Shown piece after piece: positions 12,507 through 25,244 of a stretch of DNA of 64,000 nucleotides (its first letter is position 1; the number at the start of each line of letters is the position of its first letter). Under the pieces are notes generated by a model. That model was not told where the DNA came from, did not search any database, and was given only the letters and a program-made list of their open reading frames with translations. The translations under genes were made by a program, and so were the position numbers. Source of the DNA: Cantharellus purpuraceus (taxonomy: Eukaryota > Basidiomycota > Agaricomycetes > Cantharellales > Hydnaceae). Location of the stretch: the NCBI GenBank assembly GCA_025174535.1, contig JALBUN010000007.1, forward strand, positions 310,001 through 374,000, in the 5' to 3' direction.

Positions 12507-12677
12507 GTTTTGGAGTAGGCACTGATGTCACTGTGACATCACCAGGGCGCCTACCGCAGCTCATAACTAACAATGTTGTTGAATCTTCTCGTGGCCGGCT
12601 GCATATAGTACGTGAAACATGTGAGTATTATGCATTAACGCTTGCATAATTTTATAACAACTTGAACAGACGCTGCC

Positions 12678-13141
12678 ATGGAATTTGGGAATGTACCAGG
12701 GTTCGGTGGCCTCCAGCAACAACTGCACCAGATCAATGCCAGGCTTGATTCACTCCATGCAATGATACTCAACACCCAAATTGCGGCTCATAACCACAGC
12801 GACCTCAGTTCTCCTCACCAGCCGCTGCATAAATATGTAGGTTAGCCCACAAGTTGTTCTATTCATGCTAACTTTATACACAGGTCCCTGGTGATGGCCA
12901 TGCACTGGCAGTACCCCTCACCCCTCCTGCCTTGATTCAATCAGTTCAAGCATACCACCCTGAGGCTCCTATTGGTGCCATCCCACCCCAGTTTAACCCC
13001 AACATTGACAGTTATAGTCACATTGATATTCTTCGACTGATTGTCTTCTACAACGACACCTTTGGTATTCAAGTGGGAGATCACATTTCAGACAGAAGGC
13101 GCAAAATACACTTGCACATTGCAAATGTATCTGCACTCTAA
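12678..13141 (+). CDS. Small unknown protein resembling a family seen in agaricomycetes
   Basis: Two exons with a 47-bp intron (12837-12883) join to a protein of about 138 residues. The N-terminus (GFGGLQQQLHQINARLDSLH) is a probable coiled coil, followed by a Pro-rich middle and a C-terminal block HIDILRLIVFYNDTFGIQVGD. From general knowledge, mushroom genomes carry many small proteins with this helix plus LIVFYN-type block; no function is known to me. The start at 12678 is the first ATG, and the splice restores KYVPGDGHALAVPL smoothly. Confidence 0.55.
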
Positions 13142-13365
13142 TTTGCACGGCGGCCCTTGGCGACATCATGTAATCATTCCTAGACAAACACCACTATGGA
13201 CTTATAAGATACATCACTACAAGGACACCTCTTCATATCGGCGACTAACATGAGACAATAATGTAGACGTATGCCATCTCCATACGAAAAGTGAACCAAG
13301 GCGGCGTGAATGCGAAAACGTGAACAAGAAAAAAAAAAAAAAAAACCCCTATGGTACTTTTCGTG
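13142..13365. other. Convergent intergenic spacer with a poly(A) run
   Basis: Short spacer between the plus-strand small gene and the minus-strand kelch gene. It contains a run of about 18 A at 13327-13345. Confidence 0.5.
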
Positions 13366-15163
13366 TTAGTTGAGCGTCAGGTTGAAGCTGGTCACTTGGG
13401 GCAAGTAGGCTGCTGCCGCGAGGTCCAGGATGAACACATCGTCGAAACAATTGTAGCCGTCAAATCCGCCAATGATGAAGAGACGACTGTCGGCGAGAAC
13501 AGTCGCGTGGTATCCTCGTGACGTCGGGTGTCTTCCGCGGGTGTCCCTCGGTTCCCACTGGAGTGTGACTGCCACCACGGTCAGACAAGTCATTGAGCAA
13601 ACGTGACAGGGGGGCCGTACGTACCCAGGTTAAACAGAAGCAAGTCGTGGTTATATTTTGAGCCATCGTGTCCGCCCACGACAAACAGGTAAGACCCGAC
13701 CTGGGTCGAGCTGTGCGACAGCCGTTTTGTGGGGGTATCGGGATTGATTTGATGCCAGCTGAGTTTCTCTGCATGCAAACAAAAGTCAGTCGTCCAAATC
13801 CAAGTCAACGACAATGACTGCGCACCTAAATTGAGGACCCAAACGTCCTCAAAACACTCCGCCCCATCGCTGCCTCCGATAATGACAACCGAATCCCCGA
13901 TCAGATTCGCTGTATGGTAACCCCGCGGCCGGGGCTTTACACCTCTAACTTCGACGTGCTCCCATCGCATCTTCTCGTATGGCAAACTAACGTCTAGCGT
14001 CCAAATGTCATTAAGCGCCTTTGCACCATTCCCGCCGCCGAACAGGTAGACTTTGCCATGGTAAAGCCATGTAGCGTGGGCACGGCGGGCGATGGGCTGG
14101 GGCTCGTTGGGCGGATAGCTGATCTTTGTCCAGTTGCGCATCACAGTGTCCAGCACGAAGAGATGGTTGTAATACGTCGGGCCCTCGCCACCGCCAAACA
14201 TGAAGATGCGGCGATCCACTTGGGTTGCCGAGTGTGCACGACATGGAGGGGGAACATCACCCACGGTCTCGGGGTGTGCCCACTGCATTGTTTCTTTCGG
14301 AAGACGTTGGAAAGCTGTATTGTGGCGGAAAAGTATGGGAACGCACCAATGTCAAACGTCAAGATATCACGGGAGCATAACATGTGGTCACATCCACCAA
14401 TCTGCCAGGCCATATTGTCTATGAGCGAGACAGTGTGGGCACGCATGGCACGGTTTGGCAAATGTCCGTAAACGGGGGCCTTTGACCAATACATTATCGA
14501 GGACGGCACGGGCTCTGCGTTGTGGTTTGGAAGCCGAGGGGTATTACTTTATATACGATGCCCGATGAGCGTGTGACGCGTTTAATACACTGGGCAATCC
14601 ACAACTCACCGGATTCGCGCGCCGGGAGGGATCGACCCTGATCCTGGTAGCTTTCGCGAGCTCTGAGACTGAGGTTGAACAGAGGAGGAGCTATGCTGCT
14701 GCTGGTGCTGCTGTGGCTGGTGTTGTTGTTGCTGACGCTGAGAGCTGGAGCGAGAAATCACTTGGCTCTGCGTCGGGGTGGTGGAGACATTGAAGGAGAC
14801 ATTGGAGGGCGTGGGCGTGGGCAAAGCAGAGCCCGCGCGGTGACGGCTGCTGCGCGACAGTGGCTCCTCGTGTTCACTGCCCACCAAGGTGTGCTCGTCG
14901 TCGCCCCTCGCCTCTTCCTCCTCTGGCACGGCGTCTGACCCGCGTTGTAAGCGTGGTGAGCGTGGCATTTGCTGCTCGCCCTCAGGGCCAAGACGCATAC
15001 GTGGGGTCGATACGGACGAGGGGGTGCCGTTCGTATCTAAGTACTCCTCCGAGATAGCGTGACCAGTGTTCAACGCCGAGGTCTCGGACCGTCGTTGTCC
15101 TGGATTGGGACGACGAGAAGCGTCTGTGCCCAGAAAGCCATCGAATAGAGCTGTCGATGTCAT
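13366..15163 (-). CDS. Kelch-repeat protein with long disordered N-terminus
   Basis: Kelch beta-propeller protein. The first about 180 residues (from ATG at 15163) are low complexity, rich in Ser, Pro and Gln, with a Q/H tract near residues 145-165. The following exons give kelch blades: AWQIGGCDHMLCSRDILTFD, IFMFGGGEGPTYYNHLFVLD, VYLFGGGNGAKALNDIWTLD, VVIIGGSDGAECFEDVWVLN, LFVVGGHDGSKYNHDLLLFN and LFIIGGFDGYNCFDDVFILD, that is six blades each with the GG and W/Y..D pattern. At least four short introns separate the blades. In fungi such proteins act as scaffolds in polarity, signalling or ubiquitin ligases; no BTB or coiled-coil tail is visible, so the role is open. The exact junction between the N-terminal exon and the first blade was not pinned down. 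Confidence 0.8.
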
Positions 15164-16352
15164 TAGTGATCCAATCGAGACTGCGGGGCGCCAACACCAA
15201 GTGCTATGCGTAGCGCCGTTTGTTGGGAACTCAGTTGATAGACGGAGGGGAGAGAAAGAAGAGTATTGCGTTTGATCTCACTAAAACTAAAGCTCCGACG
15301 CCCAGCGACAGCTTTCCACTCTACCGAACCGAGCTCGGCTTTGACACGCTGGCTGTCTATTGCCACTGCCACCCTCAGCTACTTCTGCCACTCTTCGACT
15401 CTCTCTTAACCTTCTGCGGTCGCATGCATAGTAGCCGTACTATTTGTTTTTTTTACAGCGGTGTTCAATCCCCTTGCTACCATCTCGCGCGGCGTGTACC
15501 TGCCGATTAACTCTCTCGACCTGTGCCGTTGTTTCCTTTCGTCGTATGGTATCCATAGATGCAGACCACAAGCCGCCCATATCTGATCTCTCCCTATCTT
15601 TCCAAGCAAAAACGGCCTGAAAGCCTGCAGACGCCAGGGTCGAAGAAACACCACGAGTATTGCCAACGGATCCTCTTTCCGAACACCCGGAGTACCGTAC
15701 ATATCATAAGCTTAGGTTCCACGTTCACATGCGTCCATACTTCCCGTTCGTCTCGTAAGACGTGCGCTCCGGCTTTTAACCACACAAGACAGCGATTTGA
15801 ATTTCTCCAGGGCTGCACGCCAGAACTTGACGGGCTCTGGCCAGGTTCTTGAGCTGTGCTAAAGGTGTTGGACATTTGAATGACATGTCAATGTTGATGC
15901 CGTCACAAGCTTTCAGAATTGAGACGGAGATTGAAAAAGTGAGACAACTGACCAGTTGCCGAAGTTCCGGGGAATGTCGGAGTGTGAAATGAAATAGGGA
16001 AGAAAGAGCAGAGCCGTCTGCGAGACAGCCTGGTCGCCCACCGCACAGTAGTAGCACCGCGCGCCTTCGCCCCACTAAACAGCTAATTCTTTCCACACCG
16101 CCCGACAGTGAGTATCTCCACTTCCACGACGTGTCCCACATATTTCTCCACGTCGTCCCATCCTTTTTCGCCGTCGTCCTTTGCTGCCGTCGTCGTCGAG
16201 GGCGTTGTCGCCCCTTCCCGGCCCAGCGGTGTCAGAATCGCGAGACGCGTCGCACCCTCGCGCGTCCCCACCCTCCACATCCCTCTTCTGTCCCCCGTTT
16301 CGGCCTGTCTACGTGCCATCTGACCTCTAATCGCTCTCATCACCGTTTCTAG
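15164..16352. other. Divergent intergenic region
   Basis: About 1.2 kb between the start of the minus-strand kelch gene and the start of the plus-strand HMG gene. It carries both promoters and only weak frames. Just upstream of 16353 the plus strand is CT-rich, typical of fungal core promoters and 5' leaders. Confidence 0.5.
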
Positions 16353-16957
16353 ATGCCCAAAGTCACAACCAAGACCAAGGTGCGCCCCCGCTCTCCCCCT
16401 GCACCCTGCATATACCCACATATCTTTGCCATCCGTCCTTTTCGCCGCGTGCTCATCGTTTTCCCTTTCAACAGAAGAAGGCCTCCGTCGAGAAGAAGGG
16501 TGGCAAAAAGGGCAAGGATGGCCCCAAACGTGCGCTCTCCGCATACATGTTTTTCAGCCAGGACTGGAGGGAAAGAATCAAGGCTGAAAACCCCGACGCC
16601 GGCTTTGGTGCGTCTCATACCCCTTCTCCTCGGTCCCCTCTTGCTCATCGTGCCGTTGCCGTGGTGTGTACAGGTGAAGTCGGGAAGCTCCTGGGCGCAA
16701 AGTGGAAGGAGCTGGATGACTCGGAGAAAAAGGTACCTCTGGTGCACCCATTCACACTTATCGTCTGTTGATCCCCCATGATGCAGCCCTACATTGAGCA
16801 AGCGGCTAATGACAAGCAGCGTGCTGAGCGAGAGAAAGCCGCATACGATGTATGTCGTCGTCCCAGTATTTATCGTCTTCCTCTCCTTATTCACACGCCT
16901 CTTTTCACACAGGACAAGAAGGGAGGCGGTAGCGATAAAGAAGACGACGACGAATAA
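16353..16957 (+). CDS. NHP6: NHP6-like HMG-box chromatin protein
   Basis: Small abundant nuclear protein that bends DNA through one HMG box and assists nucleosome remodelling and the FACT complex. Exons give MPKVTTKTK, then [20 protein letters not shown] leading into the box [60 protein letters not shown], and a Gly/Lys then Asp/Glu tail ending EDDDE. Four introns of about 60-90 bp. About 115 residues, the usual size. A basic arm before the box and an acidic tail after it fit the family. Start ATG at 16353; stop 16955-16957. Confidence 0.92.
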
Positions 16958-18443
16958 AACCGTCTCCACTTCAATCTATCATGTACTTCTATTCGCTTTT
17001 TGGTCGTCTACTAGGTATTATCCCCACGCTCACTCAGTTTTTAATCGCGGACCATATGCCACTTTTTTCTTCTATCGCCTTCTCATCGGGTATCGGTATT
17101 GGTCGCATACAAGCTCTTGTAGCCCGCTCCATATATTCGACTTCGTACGTGTATGTAGTATAGAGCTCGATGCAGAAATTTGTGCTCGCTCAAACGACGT
17201 GAGGCTGTCATGCATAAGGACAGCAGACATTGAATTGCGCTGCGCCCCTTTGTTCTATCTTGGGTAGCGTCAAGACAGCTGGGCATCACATTGTCCGTTC
17301 CATTGTACCAAGGATATCCGACGGACCCCCGTTAACTCAGTCGAGTATAAGAAACAAGCTAGGGTGAAGCGCATGATGCATGTGAGTGTCCCAAGTAACG
17401 AATTTCTTCCGGTATTATTCCAGGAGGACACTGACACCATTGCCCGGGGGGAGGAATTGGCCAATACACTTTCAAAGTTCATGTCGGACTGTCTTGTTGT
17501 ACAGTATCCGTGTGGCATCGCAGATAATGGGCTGATGACAGTGTGATGTAGAAGCGCTGCTCGAGGGAGGGAAGTCCCTATTTGTGGGCTATTTGCTAGC
17601 AGGTGGTGACGCCGTCCCTTTGAAGGGGGTATGTATATGGACATCGCCTATGTGGGGGTTTTGGTTGTTTTTCGTTTTAGTGCGTCAGCATTTTGGTGGC
17701 GGGGCTCTTTGTGGGGCATCCCTCCGAGTACCTCGACTAAAGCAGTACAGTCTTTTCATGAGCAAGGAATGATAGCCCTCCGGGAGGGTTCTAGAGGAGC
17801 CGCATCTTCAAGTGAGTGGTGAGCGGGTGTCCATCATATCCGAGCCCAGACATAACATTGGTGACCCAGAGTACGATTATAACCACGGGGGTGGGGGCAG
17901 AGTTACGACACAAGACCATAACACTGCAGCAAGGCACAACACCAATCAATGCTCCTCGGAGAAGAACGCCTCAAGTGGCATGATACAAAAGAACAGCCCC
18001 AACCTCGGGATGGCCGCTGCCGTCCCTCTTCTAGACGGTGAAAAGCATTGAACGAGGTCACGAACATCATACAGAAGCCTGGCAACTACGTGGCAACCAG
18101 TACTCGGTTGTGTTTTCTCCCTGAGTACTTGGGTAGTGGCTTGGCTTGGCTTGGCGCTGGCTCATCTGTGCTTGTGGATGGGAAGCAAGTGCACGTATTC
18201 ACGGTAGTTTCCGGTGCACTTGTCGATTCCTTCTCCGGTAGCAACTTGGTCTCTATCTAGTTCACAATATTTGATCACGCAAGAGCGAACCAATAGTTTT
18301 GAGTAAACATGATACATGCCAATCAACCCCTGGTATCCTATGTTAAACCTCTAGAGTAAAAGCCATCTCGAGTCATTAATGCACAAAACACAACATTAAG
18401 CCCCACCTAGGCGTTCATATTCTACCCCCCCCACCCTCCTCCA
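16958..18443. other. Intergenic with weak coding fragments
   Basis: Plus-strand frames at 17364-17546 (with EDTDTIARGEELANTLSKFM), 17631-17822 (a hydrophobic stretch) and 18048-18260 look slightly protein-like but lie in different frames and show no named motif. They could be exons of an unknown or broken gene. Nothing else was recognised. Confidence 0.25.
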
Positions 18444-21400
18444 TTAAATATTCCGAAACTCAAACCCAGGCGCACCCGGCTCAGCGCCGTCAATGATATT
18501 CTTCGAGAACCCAGGCGTGCCCTCCTGACGTCGCGCATCCTCCACGGACCACACGTCCGCCTCCACAAAGCCCACGCTACGCTTCAGGTACGGCAGCACC
18601 TCCTTCAACACTGGAGCCTCTGGGAACGGAAGAGCGCGGTTGAGGGCCGTTTCTACGCCAAACTTGGTGATGCGTGCCTGTAACGAAAAAAAACCATCCC
18701 AAATGACTTAGCCCACTCCTCCACAGCAGTAGTACCATATATGTCGCACCTTCATAGCTTGCACAAACGGCATCACCCGCTTATCCTTCATCAACCCCTG
18801 CTTACTCAAAATCTCCCGCGCTTTCACATCATCCACCTTCACACTCTGCGCATCATACGCATCCCTGACAGCCTGCACCACCTTGTCCTGCCACTCGGGG
18901 AATCTCGTCGCCACAAACACACGCACCGTCTTCGGCTTCCGCGGGTCAAACGGCGCCCCGCCCTTGCTCTTCAGCTTCTTCAACAGCTGGCCCTCCGCCT
19001 CCCGGATCGACTTGACGGTCGCCCGGATGTACGCCCCCGACTCAAGCACGGCGCGGTCGACGGGCCGTGCTGGCGTCGGCCACCGCGCCAGCTGCACCGA
19101 CTGTGCCTCCTTGAGGATGCTCGACCAAATGTGCTCGGAAAAGTGGGGAACGATGGGCTGCACCAGCAGCGCAGCGACGCGGATCCAGTACCGCGCCACC
19201 TCGCGGTGCATGCCGACGTCGGCGGTGATCTCCCGGTACCAGTCGCGCGCGATTTGCATCTCGAAGAAACCGTACTTGAGGGCGTCTTTGTAATTCATCC
19301 TGCGGAGAAAATACAGATGTGAATATACTGTTATACATGAGAGCCTATTGTAGGACACACCGGTCGTATTGCTGTTGAGTGATGTTGATCAACTCATTGA
19401 TCTCCTCTTCAAAGACGCGATCATGATATTGTTTTTCGCCAGTCCGCAGAGATGCTTCGTTGCTAATTGTCTCCTGCAAAAAAAAAAAGCTCTCGTCGGT
19501 CAACGTACTACTCTCCATGCGCACACTCACATCCGACCACTCCAGCAACGTATGCAACCTCAAAATAATCGCATTCGCACTCATCTCATCAAAATTAGCA
19601 TCCTCAATCCCATCCCCGGCATCTGCCAACGCCAACCTCGTCGCATCCGCCCCAAACTTCATCACCCCATCCCGCAACGTCAAGAAATTCCCTGTGCTCT
19701 TGCTCATCTTCTTCCCGTTCAGCATCAAGTGTCCATTGGTGCGCATCGAGAGCGGCCAGTGCTTTTCGGGGAATATCGCAGCGTGGTTGTACACGGCGAA
19801 CGTGAGGTGATTCGGAATGAGGTCTTTTCCCGAGGAGCGCACGTCGAATGGGTAAAAGTAGTTGAACTCGTATTTCATGATGTCGGCTTTTTCTTTCGGG
19901 AGAGGGGATGGTGTGGGCCAGGGTCCGTCAGCGAGGATGTATTCCCAGACCTCGTCGGTCATTTGGTCGGGTGTTATGCCCAAGGGACCTATGATGCTTC
20001 CATTGACCACGCCTCCTGTAGGCAATCAGATTTTTGTCGAGTCAAGAGAAGACACAACTCACCTTGCAAGAAATGCGCAACCGTGTAGTAGGACATGTAG
20101 ATAGACGAATCACTCAAGCTCTCCACCATGAACGTGGGATCCCAAGGCAGCTTCGTGCCTAACCCATACGTCCTCGCACATGCCCACTTGTTCAACCACC
20201 GCAACACGGCCTCGAACCCATTCCGCGTCTCATCACCATACGTCTCCATCTTCGCGACCAACCTACACACATATCGATACCGTCAAGACGTGCCCGCACG
20301 TATGGATCAAGTAACACCACCCCACTCACCTCTCCGCCTGCGCACGCCACACAGGCTCCCCATAATCCAAATACCACTGATCCATCAAAGCCACCACACA
20401 CTCGTCCCCGCTCCGACTAATAATCATCCCCTCCGGCTCCGCATACGCAAACGCTACCCCCGCCGCAACCATCGCGTCCCGCACCCTTGGCTTGGCCTCT
20501 TGCACCGTCTGGCCCTTAAACTCCCCCACCAACATCGTCCCCGCGTAGAACCCCTCCTTGTACGCAATCTCCTTCGCCTCCGCCAGCTGTTTCGTGTCCT
20601 TCTGCGATTGGATCTTGAGCTGCTTCACCAGGGCGGCCGCAGTCATGTCGCCGTACGTGGGTGTGCTGAGCACGGGCACCGGATCGAGGGATACCCACGC
20701 GGGGTCAACGCCGTAGTACTCGGGCTTCTTCTTCAAATCCGCCAGCGTGGCAAAGTCGTCGGGCGAGTCTGAGGGCACAGATGTCACCACGCCCGTACCC
20801 TACACGTCACTCAGCTGACCATAAGATATAAACTCATGCAACGAGACGAGACGCACCTTGGTTGCGAGGACATTGTCCATGGGCAAGACGTAGACCTCAG
20901 GATGGATGGCAAAGGGGGCTTTAATCCGCGTGCCTACGATCTTTGCGCCCTCGACTTCAACAATTTCGTTCACTTCACCACGGGGAACACTAATCCCCTG
21001 GAAAGCCATATTCCGCGCCGCGCGATGTGTGCATAGATACACGTCCGTGTCGTTGACGGCGAAAAGCCCGTACTTGAGCGTGGTGCCGACGAAACAGTTT
21101 GTTTGGCCATACCTGTGCATTTGCCGTGTGAGTTGTCCATGGAATAGAAGATGGAAAGGCAACATACATGGTCTCTGGACGTAGCGTAGCCGCGACCAAA
21201 TACACTCGCTTTCCCTTCAACTTGTCACCAACCGCATCTTGAACCGCTTTGCTCCACTGCACGACCTCCATCTTGACACCCGTATACTCCTGGGGACCCA
21301 ACGCCTCCCCGTCCGACCGATCGTGGTCCATGCACGGCTGGCCGTCCTTGGGGCTGTAAATCGTGTACCGCTCGCCAAACTTGATCTTCTCCTGTGTGTA

Positions 21401-22270
21401 TAGCTTGTTCACCTGCCATCGCACAAAGGAATCATAGTATGGGTTGGCATCGGTCGTCATGAAACTTCGGCGCCAGTCTATTCGAGTCCCTAGCGCTAGG
21501 TGGTCTTCCTACAAACAATACATTCATTCCACAACGTCAATGCGTGTGGCCGCGTGGAGACTCACCCGTGCGATGGGCGGGAAGTACTCCAACCAATACG
21601 CAGGATCTGAGAATTTTTTGATCTCAGCGCGTGGCACGCCGATAGATTCCATGATCTGGAATTGGTAAGTGTGTCCTGTTGCTTTTGCGGCAACTTTGCC
21701 CTTTTTGGCTTTATCTTTGGCGGTGGCAGGTTGTGATGCATCCCCGTTTTCCTCTGGGGCCTCGGGTTGGTATCCAGAAAAGTCCTCGCCAAACATCTCT
21801 ATCTCGCGGATGATCTTGTCCGAGGAAGCCTGCATACAGAGCGTCAACCAGGTGTTTCTACCAACGCACTGGAGAATGTGTACGTACCTTGATAGGCATA
21901 CCCGTACAGTGAAAGCCATGTGGGAAAAGCACACGCTTGCCCAACATACGCTCATACCCCGCAGCAAACTCGATCTTGGAGATGGTGAACGCGTGGCCAA
22001 GATGCAGAGATCCGTTCATGTAGGGATATGGAAAGTTTCCGAACCACTTTGGGTATTTTTCACGGATCTCTTCTGCGGACATCTGTCCCTCATGAGGCGC
22101 ATCGACCTCGAAGAGCTTTTCAGCGGCCCAGCGTTCCTGGTATTTTTGTTCGAGAGATTTCAAATAATCCCTCTTGGCAGTCTGGATATCCACTGTGCAT
22201 AAGTAATATGGAAGCAGCGCATAAGGAGTCTCACAACCTGTGCCAGCTCAATAGTGGCTGAATCTGTCAT
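18444..22270 (-). CDS. CDC60: Cytosolic leucyl-tRNA synthetase
   Basis: Class I aminoacyl-tRNA synthetase that charges tRNA-Leu for cytosolic translation. Exons join to about 1,090 residues. Short exon 1 ([14 protein letters not shown] at 22268-22270) splices to [18 protein letters not shown]. Landmarks: [16 protein letters not shown] (HIGH-type ATP motif), the CP1 editing domain with [14 protein letters not shown] and [15 protein letters not shown], the [15 protein letters not shown] region, [18 protein letters not shown] (KMSKS motif), [20 protein letters not shown] and [16 protein letters not shown] of the anticodon domain, and a eukaryote-type C-terminal extension ending [10 protein letters not shown]. 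The insert rich in Lys/Ala ([12 protein letters not shown]... to [10 protein letters not shown]) is typical of the fungal cytosolic form. About a dozen introns. A large plus-strand frame at 20128-20772 is only its shadow. Confidence 0.96.
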
Positions 22271-22628
22271 GTTTGTGCGACGATGCCCTGATCGGCAAGA
22301 GTGTAGTAGCGCGCCAACGAAGCGTGTTGGTGCACGCAGTATTCCAAGTATTGTGAGTCACCAGCAATTGAGCCTTTTTTTATATAGAAAGTGCAAGAGA
22401 CAAGGTCGAGTCACTTTTCCTGCTGCTGATTGGCGTACCGTCTACTCGGCGCATCCCGCATACACGACACTCATGTATTATGACATGCACAGGTACTAAC
22501 ATTGCCATGCATAGCGGACATGCTTGCATCGACTCGGGTCACAAACAAGAGTACAAGGAACAAGAACACGAGAAACGACTGTCCTTTTCTATGCAATAGA
22601 AACTTCCCAGCGCCACCAGCATTGCACA

Positions 22629-23921
22629 TCAGCACTTCCACGTGTCCTATAGTGAGAATCAGTATGTGCTCCAAAGAGAACGTAACGCAACCCGTACATC
22701 TCTTGGGGACGGGCTGACAATCGACTTGTATGCATCGATGCCAAGACACTCCGATATCGTGACAAAGTTGTATCCTTTGTTCTTGAGAGTTTGAATCGCA
22801 AACGGTAACACATCATATCTATATTTCAAAGGATGATGAGTACAGAACATTACGTTGGTACGTTACCGCGCATACACTGTAGTTTTAACGGTTTCATGTT
22901 CGAGGCTGATGAAACGTGAATGATACAGCGGGTCAAATTTACACGACACGCACGAGATGATCGTAGACTGATGTTTGTCTGCAACATTGGTATAGCCCTG
23001 CTTTGACGCCTCCGGTGTAGCACCCGTGGCATCCCCAGAGCTATGAAACATGTTAGAATATATACGTCACCCTGTTGAATTGAGCAGGCACTCGAAGTTC
23101 CAGTTCACCACTATGAGGGGCGCATTAGTAGACGCGGATGCGATACACAACCCGTAAGCCTTACAACTCTGGCCAAGCGAATCCGCAACTTGCAGGACTT
23201 TGTCGTTATAGTTGCCGTAAGGCTGAGGGCGGTGAGATGGATCTAAGCTTGTCCGTGACACCACTTACCGGCCGAATCACAGAGGGTACGACCCCGAGGA
23301 TCTTGCGCAATGCCGCTAAAAGCCAACAGCGTGATACTCTGGAACAGGAAACCTAGTGAATCCTCACTATTGATTTGTGTAAACTGCTCCCGTACTGGAA
23401 ATCAACGTGAGACCACAGAACACAACGGAGCATATACCGAGCGACGTACTCTGATCCTCATCGAGTGTGTTCAGGTCGGGGTGGCTCCATGTATGCGATG
23501 CGATCTGGTGGCCAGCTCCATGAGACGTTTGGAGGGAAAGGACTTGATGTGGGTCGTATATGCAGTCCCAGTTGTTTCCGTTGCTAAGAGGTTGCTTGAA
23601 ATGAAAGTCACACATCTATGCCTGGAACGTACACAAAGAAGGTGCCCTTGATGCCCGCATTCTGGAGAGTGCTGGCGACATCTACAAGACAGATGACATG
23701 GGAGTGGAACAGTGGCCGACCAAGTAGAACAAACCGAGATGGTATTTGTAGGGTCCATCGTCAAAAGTCATGGCGACATCATTGGCCTTCTGGCAGTCGG
23801 TATACACCTTTCCAGGGATGGCCCGAGTCTCAATAGTGCGATTGGATGGGCCGACTGCCATCCCGGCGCAAAGTGGGAGCAAGGCGGCGATAACGAGGGC
23901 GGGGATAGTGGAGAAAGACAT
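22629..23921 (-). CDS. Secreted chitin deacetylase (CE4 polysaccharide deacetylase)
   Basis: NodB-fold enzyme that removes acetyl groups from chitin to give chitosan in the cell wall. ATG at 23919-23921 opens a signal peptide (MSFSTIPALVIAALLPLCAG). Exons give AMTFDDGPYKY (motif 1 with the catalytic Asp pair), NAGIKGTFFV, NGNNWDCIYD, HQIASHTWSHPDLNTL (motif 2, metal-binding His pair), KILGVVPSVIRP joined across an intron to PYGNYNDKV (motif 3), LIVVNWNFE with GDATGATPEASKQGY (motif 4 region), and FAIQTLKNKGYNFVTISECLG (motif 5 region). The C-terminus ends RDTWKC, close to the usual GTWxC. About eight short introns. No GPI or Ser/Thr tail is seen after the domain, so it is probably secreted freely. 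It lies in tandem upstream of CDC60 with no functional link. Confidence 0.88.
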
Positions 23922-24394
23922 GATCAGGTTCACTGACTGGCTGATGTATGCGCGAGGGGCGGTGCTGGGGTGCTGAGAATATTAATGGAGGCTAGGGTAA
24001 TGCGTGAGATGATAGAGGGAAGAAGGAAAGACTTTGCGCGAATTGTCACAATTTCGTCACGTCTTTTATAGGTGAGCAGAGGAGAGCTGTTGTGGATACC
24101 AGGAGAAGCTGAGGACAGGGATCTGAAGACGAAGGGGGAATGGAGTAGAGTGGAACAAGGGGCATATAGGAGGCCCAGGAGACGGATAGGATCTGTGAGA
24201 GGAGTTGAGGGGCCGGAGATAGGAAATTTGGTCTAAGGAGGAGCTGAGAGGAGAGGTAATAGAGAGCAGGCGTTAATGAGATAATGCAAGGCGAGGGAAT
24301 TTCACATTTTATTTTCTATTCAATCCTCATGCATGGACCCCCCTCCCCCCCCCCCTCATTTCAAAATACATCCCAGAAAAACCACTGCAAAGTG
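23922..24394. other. 5' flank of the deacetylase gene with a poly(C) tract
   Basis: Promoter region of the minus-strand deacetylase; the plus strand is purine-rich (GA-rich) over about 24000-24280. A C-rich tract lies at 24338-24355. It marks the border to the mobile-element cluster that follows. Confidence 0.5.
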
Positions 24395-24662
24395 AGATCC
24401 CTATTCATTGTTGTCCCCTAGGTCCAGGAAGACAGTATGAGTGAAGTCACCACTATAGTCTATTCCCCACATGTTCCCATGCTTCACTTGTTGCCCATTG
24501 ACAGTATATAGCCCCAATACTATATGGGTTATTATGGACAGGGAAAAGACTGGCAGACCTGTTGGCCCACTTGTAAAGTTTGTCTTAGGTCATACTGCTA
24601 CACAGAACTCAATCAAGTTATATTGGTTGTGTGATGTGCTGTACAAAGTGGTGTTTACTAAG
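24395..24662 (+). pseudogene. Ty1/copia polyprotein fragment (end of integrase core)
   Basis: The translation shows a block KFVLGHTATQNSIKLYWLCD with VVFTKC, which resembles the copia segment after the integrase catalytic core (pattern GYT..S..YR.....K.V...DV.F). The frame is damaged. It is cut at 24662 by the LTR that starts at 24663. Family assignment rests on this short similarity only. Confidence 0.4.
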
Positions 24663-25175
24663 TGTTATGATTATATTCATTAATGCCCAGATCCCCATCT
24701 GATCCCCCAGATCCCCACACATATGAAATCTATACTCCATTTGGAAACCATACATCTCCTGTAGTCCATCTGATCATCATTGCAACTCCACCCATCCATC
24801 TCTGGTTCTGCTGATGCATCAGCATCACCATAGGAACCAAACATCCATCCCTGCCAGACTCAGACATATTCACATAAGGCTGTTGACCTCAGAGATCCAT
24901 CACCGGAGTAATTATTATTAGATTTCAAAAATGTATTTAAGTCATGTTACTGGGGACTTCATTCCCCAGTTTGAATATTGAATCACACCTAGCTCCTAAG
25001 TCCAATCCAAACTATCTAAAAGTCTTACTCTGCCCCCAAAATCTCAGACACAGGTATTAGTGAGGATGCAGCACATAAGCTGAAGCCAAGTCTGTTCTGA
25101 CCCCCACGACGCACCCCAACACCATCTCCAACTCTGATCCAAGTTCCAACCTCCCATCAGACCTAGTGCATAACA
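24663..25175 (+). repeat. LTR of gypsy-B (5' copy)
   Basis: 513 bp starting TGTTATGATTATATTC and ending CATAACA, so it has TG..CA ends. Other copies share the start (44179 plus, 46212 minus) or the end (30120 minus). It is followed at once by a leader and a gag reading frame on the same strand, as expected for a 5' LTR. It interrupts a copia fragment on its left. Confidence 0.75.
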
Positions 25176-25244
25176 GTATATTCAAACTGCCACACTCACT
25201 TCTACCCAATGCCACACTCCACCATCAACTCTGAACATGCATGA

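Noticed and set aside
18741..20772. Long plus-strand frames (193, 239 and 214 codons) over the CDC60 gene
   Set aside because: They are antisense shadows of a GC-rich, conserved leucyl-tRNA synthetase; no motif, odd composition (His/Arg/Pro-rich).
25160..25200. Primer-binding site after the gypsy-B 5' LTR
   Set aside because: The bases after 25175 (GTATATTCAAACTGCC) did not match a tRNA 3' end that I could name, so no PBS was annotated.
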